From Gammaproteobacteria bacterium (GTDB taxonomy: Bacteria > Pseudomonadota > Gammaproteobacteria > Tenderiales > Tenderiaceae), in NCBI GenBank assembly GCA_027001525.1, contig JALTMR010000440.1, positions 1 to 11,191 of the forward strand: 11,191 nucleotides of DNA, in the 5' to 3' direction. The notes under the pieces are model-generated. The model was not told the DNA's origin. It saw only the letters and a program-made list of their open reading frames with translations, and made no database searches. The position numbers were made by a program, and so were the translations under genes. Positions 1 to 6,183 of the stretch are shown one piece after another; the first letter of the stretch is position 1, and each line of letters begins with the position of its first letter.

Positions 1-346
1 AAGAAGACCTTTCAAGCTTTTCGTGCTCGAAGGTGCGGATCATAATAACATCCACCATGCGCGATAACACCCGGGCACTGTCCTCAATCGGCTCGCCACG
101 CCCGAGCTGCGTATCTCGGGGAGAGAGAAAGATGGCATGGCCACCACTCTGACTCATGGCCGTTTCAAAGGCCACCCGAGTACGGGTAGATGACTTCTCA
201 AACACCATCCCCAGCACTTTGTTTTTCATCGGCTCGAATATTTCACCCGAACGCTGAATTCTCTTTAATTCAATCGCGCGGCTAATGAGGCCGCGAAGCT
301 CATCGGGCGTAAAATCCAGCAAACTGAGAAAATGACGGACGGACAT
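1..346 (-). CDS. argF: Ornithine carbamoyltransferase, N-terminal part (cut by window edge)
   Basis: This enzyme transfers the carbamoyl group of carbamoyl phosphate to ornithine, giving citrulline, in cytoplasmic arginine biosynthesis. The 115 visible codons begin [20 protein letters not shown], a typical OTCase opening. They contain the carbamoyl-phosphate-binding motif SSTRTR at about residues 52-57, followed by VAFE. Further on is the stretch [20 protein letters not shown], which is diagnostic of the family. The C-terminal ornithine-binding half (HCLP-type motif) lies outside the window, so the gene is partial only because the sequence ends. The ATG at 344-346 follows a GGGGAG Shine-Dalgarno sequence 8 bases upstream. 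The start lies 15 bases after the argD stop, so the two genes are very probably cotranscribed. OTCase rather than aspartate carbamoyltransferase is supported by the opening and by the argD neighbour. Confidence 0.95.
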   Translation of the reverse strand, partial: MSVRHFLSLLDFTPDELRGLISRAIELKRIQRSGEIFEPMKNKVLGMVFEKSSTRTRVAFETAMSQSGGHAIFLSPRDTQLGRGEPIEDSARVLSRMVDVIMIRTFEHEKLERSS

Positions 347-361
347 AGCAATACTCCCCAA

Positions 362-1534
362 CTACAGCTGACGAATCAGCCTTCTTAACGTATCAATAAC
401 AGAGTCGATCTGCTCTGTGGTGATCACTAGCGGCGGCAACAAACGAATAACGTTGCCAGCGGTGACATTTATCAGCAACCCCTGCTTCAGAGCCATTTGC
501 ACTAGCTCACCGCAGGACTTATCCAGTTCAATACCAATCATCAGCCCTTGTGTGCGGATATCAACCACATTGGCGCACCCCTTCAACGCCTCATTAAGAC
601 GCTCGGAAAGGTAGCGCCCCTTGGCGGCAGCAACGGAGACAAGATCTTCCTCTTCCATCACCTTCATAACCGCTAAACCAGCAGCGCAAGCAAGCGGGTT
701 ACCCCCAAATGTGGAGCCGTGACTACCCGGCTGCAACACCTCTGCAGCCACACCACGAGCAAGACAGGCACCAATAGGAACACCATTACCCAGCGCCTTG
801 GCTACCGTCATCACATCGGGTTTAATCTGACTGTGCTGATACGAAAACCACCGACCCGTACGCCCCATGCCTGTCTGAATCTCGTCCAGCATCAGCAGCC
901 AGCCATATTCATCACAAAGGGCTCTCAACTGCTCAAGATAATCAGCGGCGGGAATGTGAACCCCCCCCTCACCTTGCACAGGCTCCACCAAAACAGCGAC
1001 GATATTACGATTATTGGCAGCAATAGTTTTAAGCGCATCGATATCGTTATAAGGGGCTCGCACAAAGCCCTGCACCAGCGGCTCAAACCCGGCCTGAACC
1101 TTGCGATTCCCTGTGGCCGAGAGCGTTGCCATGGTGCGACCATGAAAGCTACCCTCCATAACGACAATAGCCGGATTGGCCACCCCCTTTGCTTCGTGAC
1201 CATAAAGGCGAGCTATTTTAATCGCAGCTTCATTCGCCTCCGCACCGGAATTACTAAAAAAAACCTTATCCATGCCGGCTTTACTGGATAACACTTGAGC
1301 CAGTCGTTCCTGAAGGGGAATACCGTAGAGGTTGGATGTATGAATGAGTTTTCGTGACTGCACACACAGCGCGTCCGCCACTGCGGGATGAGCATGACCA
1401 AGGTTACAAACAGCTATACCACTAAGAGCATCGAGATACTGATTACCATCACTATCCCAAATTAAAGCACCCTCACCTTTTTCAAAGCAGACTGACAACC
1501 GATTGTAGGTAGACATCAACGAAACAACGGACAT
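362..1534 (-). CDS. argD: Acetylornithine aminotransferase (PLP, class III)
   Basis: ArgD converts N-acetylglutamate semialdehyde and glutamate to N-acetylornithine and 2-oxoglutarate. Many homologues also act as succinyldiaminopimelate aminotransferase in lysine synthesis. With the chosen start the protein is 390 residues, normal for the family. Visible landmarks are NSGAEANEAA (about 95-104, cofactor phosphate region), SFHGRT (129-134), LDEIQTGMGRTG with the PLP-nitrogen Asp near 217, and the Schiff-base Lys near 246 in TVAKALGNG. GSTFGGNPLACAAG follows. An upstream in-frame ATG at 1582 would add a tail unlike the family and lacks a ribosome site. GGGGAG at 1541-1546 is well spaced (6 bases) for the ATG at 1534. 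The ATG at 1540 directly abuts it, and an ATG at 1516 (MSTYNRL) is also possible. The gene is followed closely by argF. It lies 133 bases below sodB without a convincing terminator between them. Confidence 0.95.
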   Translation of the reverse strand: MSVVSLMSTYNRLSVCFEKGEGALIWDSDGNQYLDALSGIAVCNLGHAHPAVADALCVQSRKLIHTSNLYGIPLQERLAQVLSSKAGMDKVFFSNSGAEANEAAIKIARLYGHEAKGVANPAIVVMEGSFHGRTMATLSATGNRKVQAGFEPLVQGFVRAPYNDIDALKTIAANNRNIVAVLVEPVQGEGGVHIPAADYLEQLRALCDEYGWLLMLDEIQTGMGRTGRWFSYQHSQIKPDVMTVAKALGNGVPIGACLARGVAAEVLQPGSHGSTFGGNPLACAAGLAVMKVMEEEDLVSVAAAKGRYLSERLNEALKGCANVVDIRTQGLMIGIELDKSCGELVQMALKQGLLINVTAGNVIRLLPPLVITTEQIDSVIDTLRRLIRQL

Positions 1535-1557
1535 GCTCATCTCCCCAAAAACAGTAA

Positions 1558-1575
1558 GGCAGCCCGTAGGCTGCC
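1558..1575 (-). promoter_or_regulatory. Perfect stem-loop in the argD leader
   Basis: A 7-bp perfect inverted repeat (GGCAGCC / GGCTGCC) encloses a four-base loop. It sits 11 bases upstream of the argD Shine-Dalgarno sequence. On the minus strand it is followed, after a short gap, by TGTTTTT. It could modulate argD translation or act as a weak attenuator. It is not a textbook terminator because the T-run does not directly follow the stem. Confidence 0.4.
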
Positions 1576-1591
1576 AATACACAAACGCGAC

Positions 1592-1620
1592 ATAGTACTG
1601 CGATTCGGAGAACCAGGCAA
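1592..1620 (-). promoter_or_regulatory. Possible sigma-70 promoter for argDF
   Basis: Read on the minus strand, TTGCCT (1620-1615) and TACTAT (1597-1592) are separated by exactly 17 bases. Each box matches 4 of 6 consensus bases. Transcription would start near 1585, putting the 1558-1575 stem-loop in the leader. The match is only moderate, so read-through from sodB remains an alternative. Confidence 0.35.
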
Positions 1621-1634
1621 TAAACCTGCGCAGC

Positions 1635-1651
1635 CCGGCACAATATGCCGG
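1635..1651 (-). other. Small inverted repeat just below sodB
   Basis: CCGGCA and TGCCGG form a 6-bp perfect stem with a five-base loop, beginning 17 bases after the sodB stop. Neither strand has a T-run after it, so it is at most a weak or Rho-assisted end. It might instead be an mRNA 3'-end stabiliser. Confidence 0.3.
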
Positions 1652-1667
1652 AATTAACTAGAAGGAG

Positions 1668-2246
1668 CTACGCGGCAAAATTTTGCGCGACGAAGTCCCA
1701 ATTGACGATACCCCAAAGTGACTCAATATACTTGGGTCGGGCATTTCGGTAGTCAATGTAATAGGCATGCTCCCAAACATCAAAAGTAAGCAGGGGCACC
1801 TGCCCTTCGGTCAGTGGACAACCCGCATTGCTGGTATTCACGATAGCAATAGAGCCATCTTTTTTCCTCACCAACCAGGTCCAACCCGAGCCAAAATTGG
1901 TAGCCGCTGAAGTGGAAAACTGCTCTTTAAAGGCTGAGAATGAGCCAAAGGTACTGTTAATTGCTTCTGCCAACGCACCAGAGGGGGCTCCACCACCAGG
2001 GCTCAAACAGCTCCAGTAAAAGGTATGATTCCATATCTGCGCTGCATTATTAAAAACCGCCCCCGAACTTTTACTGATAATCTCCTCCAGCGTCGCACCC
2101 TCAAGTTCTGTGCCTGCTACAAGCTTATTCAAATTAGTTACGTAGGTCTGATGATGCTTGCCATAGTGGTACTCAAGTGTTTCCGCCGAAATAACTGGAG
2201 CCAAAGCTCCCTTGTCATAAGGCAGAGGGGAAAGTTCAAATGCCAT
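1668..2246 (-). CDS. sodB: Superoxide dismutase, iron type
   Basis: This cytoplasmic enzyme dismutates superoxide to oxygen and hydrogen peroxide. The 192-residue protein begins [17 protein letters not shown], the usual FeSOD opening. Metal ligands are visible as H27 (in EYHYGKHHQ), H74 (in WNHTFYW), D156 and H160 (in FDVWEHAYY). The outer-sphere glutamine sits at Q70 in NNAAQIWNH, and SGWTWLV and [12 protein letters not shown] follow. The position of this Gln favours the iron over the manganese form; metal specificity cannot be proven from sequence alone. An in-frame ATG at 2300 would add 18 residues absent from the family. The ATG at 2246 is preceded by a perfect AAGGAGG (2256-2262) at 9-base spacing. 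The gene stands alone, with its own upstream region of about 250 bases before the terminator of the next unit. Confidence 0.96.
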   Translation of the reverse strand: MAFELSPLPYDKGALAPVISAETLEYHYGKHHQTYVTNLNKLVAGTELEGATLEEIISKSSGAVFNNAAQIWNHTFYWSCLSPGGGAPSGALAEAINSTFGSFSAFKEQFSTSAATNFGSGWTWLVRKKDGSIAIVNTSNAGCPLTEGQVPLLTFDVWEHAYYIDYRNARPKYIESLWGIVNWDFVAQNFAA

Positions 2247-2494
2247 CAAATGATGCCTCCTTAATTTAAAATCACCTAATTGCCAGATCATGCAACCCAA
2301 GGGTAGACGAAATTATCTCGACTAAACAGCCTGACTAGAATCAACACAATAAGCAGTGCTTATTATTCAATATCTGACTTAACCCAAGATGCACAATAAG
2401 GAAGATCATTTATCTAACTCAAAGAAACAGGCGCGCGACTCATAAAAAATACCCGATCCGACTACAAGAAACTCAGAAAAAGAAAAAACTGACA
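2247..2494 (-). other. sodB upstream region
   Basis: No gene is seen in this AT-rich stretch. It contains the sodB Shine-Dalgarno site, a possible -10 box GATAAT at 2312-2317 (minus strand) without a good -35, and the 17-bp palindrome at 2348-2364. The 9-mer CACAATAAG occurs twice on the plus strand, at 2345-2353 and 2392-2400. The first copy overlaps the palindrome. Confidence 0.5.
2348..2364. promoter_or_regulatory. Perfect palindrome upstream of sodB, possible operator
   Basis: AATAAGCA-G-TGCTTATT is a perfect inverted repeat with 8-bp arms around one central base. Its centre is about 110 bases upstream of the sodB start codon. The compact symmetry suits a dimeric transcription factor. 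I do not recognise it as a Fur, FNR, CRP, LexA or PsrA consensus, so the binding protein is unknown. Confidence 0.4.
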
Positions 2495-2537
2495 CAAAAA
2501 AGCCAACCGCAAACATCAAGTTACGGTTGGCTTTTTC
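2495..2537 (-). terminator. Rho-independent terminator of the lipoprotein/beta-helix unit
   Basis: A 9-bp perfect stem pairs AGCCAACCG (2501-2509) with CGGTTGGCT (2524-2532) across a 14-base loop. On the minus strand it is followed by six Ts, directly downstream of the beta-helix gene stop. The plus strand also ends in TTTTT, so it could work in both directions, but no plus-strand gene is nearby. Confidence 0.88.
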
Positions 2538-2563
2538 TCTAGGCAGCAAGTGCGATCTTCAGC

Positions 2564-4174
2564 CTAGGGCAACACAGTTGCCTCAAGCATGGCCGGCGCA
2601 TCTGGCGCATCTATTTCGTATGCACCAATGTCCCACTGAGTCCCCTCATTGACGCGACTTTTGCCTTCTATATCCCGCCTAATATCGATACCATAGCGCT
2701 CAAAGAAAATATCATAGGCCCTATCCTCACTGCCCTTATTTTCTGCTGCTGAACCTGGAAGAATCCGGAAATCATTTGCACTGACGTCGACAAACAATGT
2801 AGCCGGATCCATCACTGATGCACTATTTGATTCCGTTTGATAGTACGTTCTAAACCCCTCAAAAGTATACTCGCGAGCACCTCGACGAAACTGCCCTTCA
2901 CCGACATAAATATTATTTCCAGAACCCGAATTTTCGAGAATTCTAGCGTCATAATAATAGGCCTGATAGCCTTTGGTGACGGGACCGACAATATTGTTAC
3001 TAAAGTCAATCATGCCGGAAGCCCTAGGTGTATAAAGACCCGCATGCGCATTCCATATAGTGTTATTGAGGATGTATGTATTCCGCCCCCCCCACAAAGA
3101 GATCGCTGCCATACCCCAGCTATTGGTCGGATCAAACCCCTGACGATCATCAATATCGTAAATCAAATTGCCGATAATAAAATGCTCAGTACCAGGACCA
3201 CCACTATTACTTCCGAAGCGTATACCACTCTCGTTATCGTAAATCTTATTGAAGAGAAACCAAACATAGTCAGGGGCATACTGTATTCCCATACCATCCC
3301 CCATTGAGGATGAATTATTGGGGTTAGCCCGATGCGCATGACTTAGATTCTCGGAAACAATAACATCACTTGACTCCTTGGCCCAAAATCCCGTCTGGCC
3401 ATTCCCATGAAAGTTATTTCTTCCTATGTATATATGATGTGTATCACCAGCCTTTCCATTAACCTGGATCCCGTCCCCACTATTGGCATAATACTCATTC
3501 TCCAGTGCCCAAAAGTACTGCGTACCCGCACCAATCGCATTACCGTGATTATCTTGATCCTCCACTGCATCCACTTGCCCAAAATGATGAAAATAGTTCC
3601 GATAGAACACGATATAGCTGGAGTTAGTCACCCCCATGCCGCCAACACCCTTGTTCGTATCTCCCCGAAAGTCACCATTTCTCACAACAATATGATCACT
3701 ATTGCGAAAGGCCAACTTCCCGTTGTAGGAGCTATTCTCCCAAACAGCATTGACACCATCCATAATGACATACGAGGAACCATTGAAGCTGATCTTCTGT
3801 TTGAGAATTGCCTGCTGCAGCGGAGAACTCACAATCCAGATGGGCTGCTCCTGGGTACCGACCAAGGTAAATGAGTCATGCCTACGATTGTATTCACCAT
3901 CGATCACAATAACCGACCCTGGATCGACAGGCGTCGGAATTCTGCCTCGCGGATCAGCTGGGGAGCCATAACCAGTATTAGTGCCCCCCGCTTTGATGTA
4001 ATAGAAGCCTGCGACCTCACCATCCCATGGACTGGGCAATGCTGGCGCCACCTCATCAACACCAAAAGGAGGGGCCGGGATACCAATAGGTGGATCGTAG
4101 GCAGCAAACACGCTCCCCATGCTAAACAAGCCGAACAACAAGGCCACCATGCTCTTAAATATATTTCTATTCAT
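2564..4174 (-). CDS. Secreted right-handed parallel beta-helix protein
   Basis: The 536-residue protein starts MNRNIFKSMVALLFGLFSMG. This is a Sec signal peptide with a likely cut after VFA (residue 24). After a Pro-rich segment comes YYIKAGGTNTGYGSPADP and SVIVIDGEYN, then about 300 residues of short parallel-beta-helix rungs. Examples are SDHIVVRNGDF, SSYIVFYRNYFHHFG, THHIYIGRNNFHGNG, DVIVSENLSH, EHFIIGNLIYD and NTYILNNTIWNAHAG. The C-terminus (about 460-520) has NDFRILPGSAAENKGS and ends WDIGAYE, resembling the module that closes many secreted beta-helix proteins ('choice-of-anchor Q' type). This fold is common in polysaccharide lyases, hydrolases and surface adhesins. I cannot assign a catalytic family or substrate. 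An in-frame ATG at 4222 would bury the signal peptide. The ATG at 4174 has an AGAGGAAG site 6 bases upstream. It follows the lipoprotein gene by 85 bases and is probably cotranscribed with it. Confidence 0.85.
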   Translation of the reverse strand: MNRNIFKSMVALLFGLFSMGSVFAAYDPPIGIPAPPFGVDEVAPALPSPWDGEVAGFYYIKAGGTNTGYGSPADPRGRIPTPVDPGSVIVIDGEYNRRHDSFTLVGTQEQPIWIVSSPLQQAILKQKISFNGSSYVIMDGVNAVWENSSYNGKLAFRNSDHIVVRNGDFRGDTNKGVGGMGVTNSSYIVFYRNYFHHFGQVDAVEDQDNHGNAIGAGTQYFWALENEYYANSGDGIQVNGKAGDTHHIYIGRNNFHGNGQTGFWAKESSDVIVSENLSHAHRANPNNSSSMGDGMGIQYAPDYVWFLFNKIYDNESGIRFGSNSGGPGTEHFIIGNLIYDIDDRQGFDPTNSWGMAAISLWGGRNTYILNNTIWNAHAGLYTPRASGMIDFSNNIVGPVTKGYQAYYYDARILENSGSGNNIYVGEGQFRRGAREYTFEGFRTYYQTESNSASVMDPATLFVDVSANDFRILPGSAAENKGSEDRAYDIFFERYGIDIRRDIEGKSRVNEGTQWDIGAYEIDAPDAPAMLEATVLP

Positions 4175-4259
4175 TTCAGACTTCCTCTTATAATACCTTG
4201 GGCTACCGCCTGCACTGGGCAACTATAACTGTTCCTTAAAGATACATAACTCAGCTCGA

Positions 4260-5084
4260 TTACTGTAGGTTAACGTATATCTCCTCAGAATAATTGGACT
4301 CTGCATTCTGTAGATCAACCGCCGTTACAGCAAAATAATGCGGCCCAATAATGTCAGTCGTGAAATCGTATTGCGTATCCGAACCCAACCAAATAGCACT
4401 CGAAAATTCCCCGGATAGAGTGCCGTGATACAAATAGTACCCATCGATATTCAACTCATCATCATGTGCCCAACTCAGGCGCACTGTTCTTTGTCCACCG
4501 CTACAGCTGACTGAACACTCTACGTTGACAGTGACACTGGCCATACTTATATCACCATCACGATCTGTGGCCCGATAGGTAAAACTATCCTCACCCACAA
4601 ACAACCCACTTGGAACGTACGTCACACTTCCATCAGAGTTAACGTACGCGTCACCATTTCTCGGAGCGGAATCCAGCGTAACGACTATCTGGCCATCCTC
4701 CAGCCCCCCATCATTATCCAAGACATAAATAACAACATCTTCACTCAATGAAGTCGTCCCGGTATCAGGCATGGCCACTGGAACATTATTGGTGACGACT
4801 ACAGGAGATTCCTCCTGCTGAGCCGTAGAACCCGAGCCTTCCTGCACTCCTTCCGTAGCTCCAGACTCACCACCAGCACTCGACTGCTCACGACCTGTTT
4901 CGCCTTCCTGGCGATTACCATAGGTTTCGACACTCGGCTGAGCACCCACCTCATTAACAACAGAACTCTCAGGCGCATCGAGGCCGACATTTTGGGTGCC
5001 AATATTCTCGACACCACACGCACTCAGCCCTAGACACGCCAACGCGATACCCAATTTTTCTACGTAACTAAAATGATTTTTCAT
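4260..5084 (-). CDS. Lipoprotein with cadherin/Ig-like and FnIII-like domains
   Basis: The 274-residue protein has a lipoprotein signal peptide with lipobox LSAC (cysteine 23). The next residue is Gly rather than Asp, which in enterobacteria favours sorting to the outer membrane. Residues 24-96 are a low-complexity Ser/Gly/Glu-rich linker. Residues about 98-188 match the bacterial cadherin-like/Ig repeat pattern (PDTGTTSLSEDVVIYVLDND, then GSVTYVPSGLFVGEDSFTYRATDRDGD). A Cys pair at 190 and 194 separates this from an FnIII-like domain (198-274; TVRLSWAHDD, GYYLYHG, YFAVTAVD). The architecture suggests a surface-displayed binding or spacer protein; no catalytic residues are evident. The start ATG at 5084 has only a weak GGATGG site upstream. 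It is the first gene of a probable operon with the secreted beta-helix protein, which suggests the two act together at the cell surface. That link is an inference. Confidence 0.82.
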   Translation of the reverse strand: MKNHFSYVEKLGIALACLGLSACGVENIGTQNVGLDAPESSVVNEVGAQPSVETYGNRQEGETGREQSSAGGESGATEGVQEGSGSTAQQEESPVVVTNNVPVAMPDTGTTSLSEDVVIYVLDNDGGLEDGQIVVTLDSAPRNGDAYVNSDGSVTYVPSGLFVGEDSFTYRATDRDGDISMASVTVNVECSVSCSGGQRTVRLSWAHDDELNIDGYYLYHGTLSGEFSSAIWLGSDTQYDFTTDIIGPHYFAVTAVDLQNAESNYSEEIYVNLQ

Positions 5085-5828
5085 AATGTTCCATCCGCCA
5101 TTTTGTTGTGCGAAATATTGATATCCGCATGTTGAAAACTTCTATGTAGCAAGCTTTCGGCAGATGAATGAGGTTGATAATACCGACCAACCCGGTTTGT
5201 GATAGGACTCACAACAGTGGTGGCTAAAGGGTCGCGAAAGCGCCATTGGCAGAGACCATAGTTCAGGGGGATACGGAAACACGTTAACCAGAAAGAAGGG
5301 CTCTCTTCACCCCTCCCAGCGCCGAGTAAACACACATACTTCAGCAGCACCCTTTGGCAGCATCCTAACCACACCAAGCCCGACGCCTTCCATACGCCTA
5401 CTGCGGTTCGGCAACCATTTGCACCACACATACTTTGGGTACTAGTCATGCCCTTCCGACCCCCTGCTATTTTTATTCTTATATATTTGTCGGGACAAGC
5501 ATTCTACCAAACAGCCGCCCACCCCTTCCCAAGAAGACAACACCTGAAAAGCAAAATACAGGCCAACAACATAACACAGGTAAAAACAGAGGGTTATAGC
5601 ACCTACCCCCCTCCGTCAGAGATCTTTACAATCAAATCGTCACCAGATGGAGACAGGGTATCAAAAATACAACATAACTGATTGATTATTATGATATTTT
5701 ACTTGTCTCAGTCTAGAGACTAGGAGAGAAACACACCTTTCTCCTCCGCACTCCCAAAGCCACGCCCCAACGATTTCCTCCCTAAATAATGTAAAAAACT
5801 ACCCAGGAATCCGTATAAAGATGCCAGT
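5085..5828. other. Long stretch without a convincing gene
   Basis: Short open frames exist on both strands (minus 5081-5449, plus 5448-5681). Their translations are rich in Cys, Trp and Arg or in low-complexity residues, match no family I know, and lack properly spaced ribosome sites. The only clear element is the CRP-type palindrome at 5197-5214. The minus-strand promoter of the lipoprotein unit must lie here or further right. A small hairpin (AGTCT/AGACT) is present near 5711-5722. Confidence 0.5.
5197..5214. promoter_or_regulatory. CRP/Vfr-type operator upstream of the lipoprotein operon
   Basis: TTGTGATAGGACTCACAA is a perfect 18-bp interrupted palindrome. It matches the CRP core TGTGA-N6-TCACA exactly. 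Its centre is about 121 bases upstream of the lipoprotein start codon. A minus-strand TATTAT (5182-5177) and a TACATA (5148-5143) are possible -10 boxes. The second would place the site near -70, a workable class I position; the first would place it near -35, which is unusual. Carbon-source control of the surface/secreted pair is therefore plausible. FNR is less likely because the half-site has TGTGA rather than TTGAT. Confidence 0.6.
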
Positions 5829-6130
5829 GTCATACTGTAGGAAGGTGGATATTATGACCCGGCGGCTGGCTGCACTCAGGGATCACCACGGGAACTGTGA
5901 GCTTAAACCAAGGTAGCCAATATCACCTGACCCGTGTGGATTTTATCGGAAGCCACACCTCCCACCTCAATGGGGGCTTAGCAGACTTAGCTTCCTTTTC
6001 CAGTGTATGCCAGAACATCAAGGACCAGAGGAAGATCAACTTGGGAGTAACCTAGCCGCTCTGGAAGAAAGTTGGCCAGATAGCGCACTCCTTGCGGATA
6101 AAATCATACAAAAGCAGGGACAGGATAAAC
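5829..6130 (+). ncRNA. Candidate GGA-rich structured RNA (speculative)
   Basis: This gene-free stretch has 13 GGA triplets on the plus strand in about 300 bases, against 4 on the minus strand. Several lie in or beside predicted hairpins. GTCATA/TATGAC (5829-5834 with 5853-5858) encloses a loop with two GGAs. GTGTGG/CCACAC (5934-5939 with 5953-5958), CTCCCA/TGGGGG (5959-5964 with 5971-5976, one G-U pair) and CCAGAG/CTCTGG (6025-6030 with 6059-6064) are further stems. An ACAGGAT at 6120-6126 is close to the high-affinity CsrA site. These are traits of CsrB/RsmZ-type RNAs that titrate CsrA/RsmA. Against this, there is no good plus-strand U-run terminator, only three GGAs fit ANGGA, and the promoter is weak (TATAAA at 5814-5819 with no clear -35). 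It may simply be an untranslated or decayed region. Confidence 0.2.
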
Positions 6131-6153
6131 AAAGCCCCGTAACAACGGGGCTT
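6124..6153 (-). terminator. Rho-independent terminator of the chemoreceptor gene
   Basis: A 9-bp perfect stem (AAGCCCCGT / ACGGGGCTT, 6132-6140 with 6145-6153) closes a four-base loop. It starts about 30 bases after the chemoreceptor stop. On the minus strand it runs into TTTGTTTATCC, an interrupted U-tract. The plus strand has no T-run after the stem, so it works for the minus-strand gene only. Confidence 0.85.
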
Positions 6154-6183
6154 GCGGTTCGAAATGAGAAGAGTGCAGCCAGG

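Noticed and set aside
5081..5449. A 122-codon minus-strand frame whose stop overlaps the lipoprotein start (ATGA)
   Set aside because: The overlap looks like translational coupling, but the translation has odd Cys/Trp/Arg-rich content and no family resemblance. The GGAAGG upstream is only 2 bases from the ATG, and the perfect CRP-type site lies inside it.
5448..5681. A 77-codon plus-strand frame with a hydrophobic start
   Set aside because: It has no ribosome site, no recognisable domain and low-complexity content. It looks like a chance frame in a gene-free region.
5700..5735. TCTC-AGTCT-AG-AGACT-AGGAGA hairpin
   Set aside because: The stem is short with bulges and no T-run. It is too weak to call an operator or terminator.
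5838..5935. Partial resemblance to a cobalamin riboswitch (AACTGTGAGC, then AGCCA...ACCTG)
   Set aside because: The AGGGAA...GGUG and GCCACUG elements and correct spacing are missing, and there is no plus-strand gene downstream for it to control.
5838..5935. Possible c-di-GMP-I riboswitch (TTAAACC...GGTAGCC)
   Set aside because: The diagnostic GCAAACC and GGGACGCAAAGCC segments are absent, and no downstream plus-strand gene exists.
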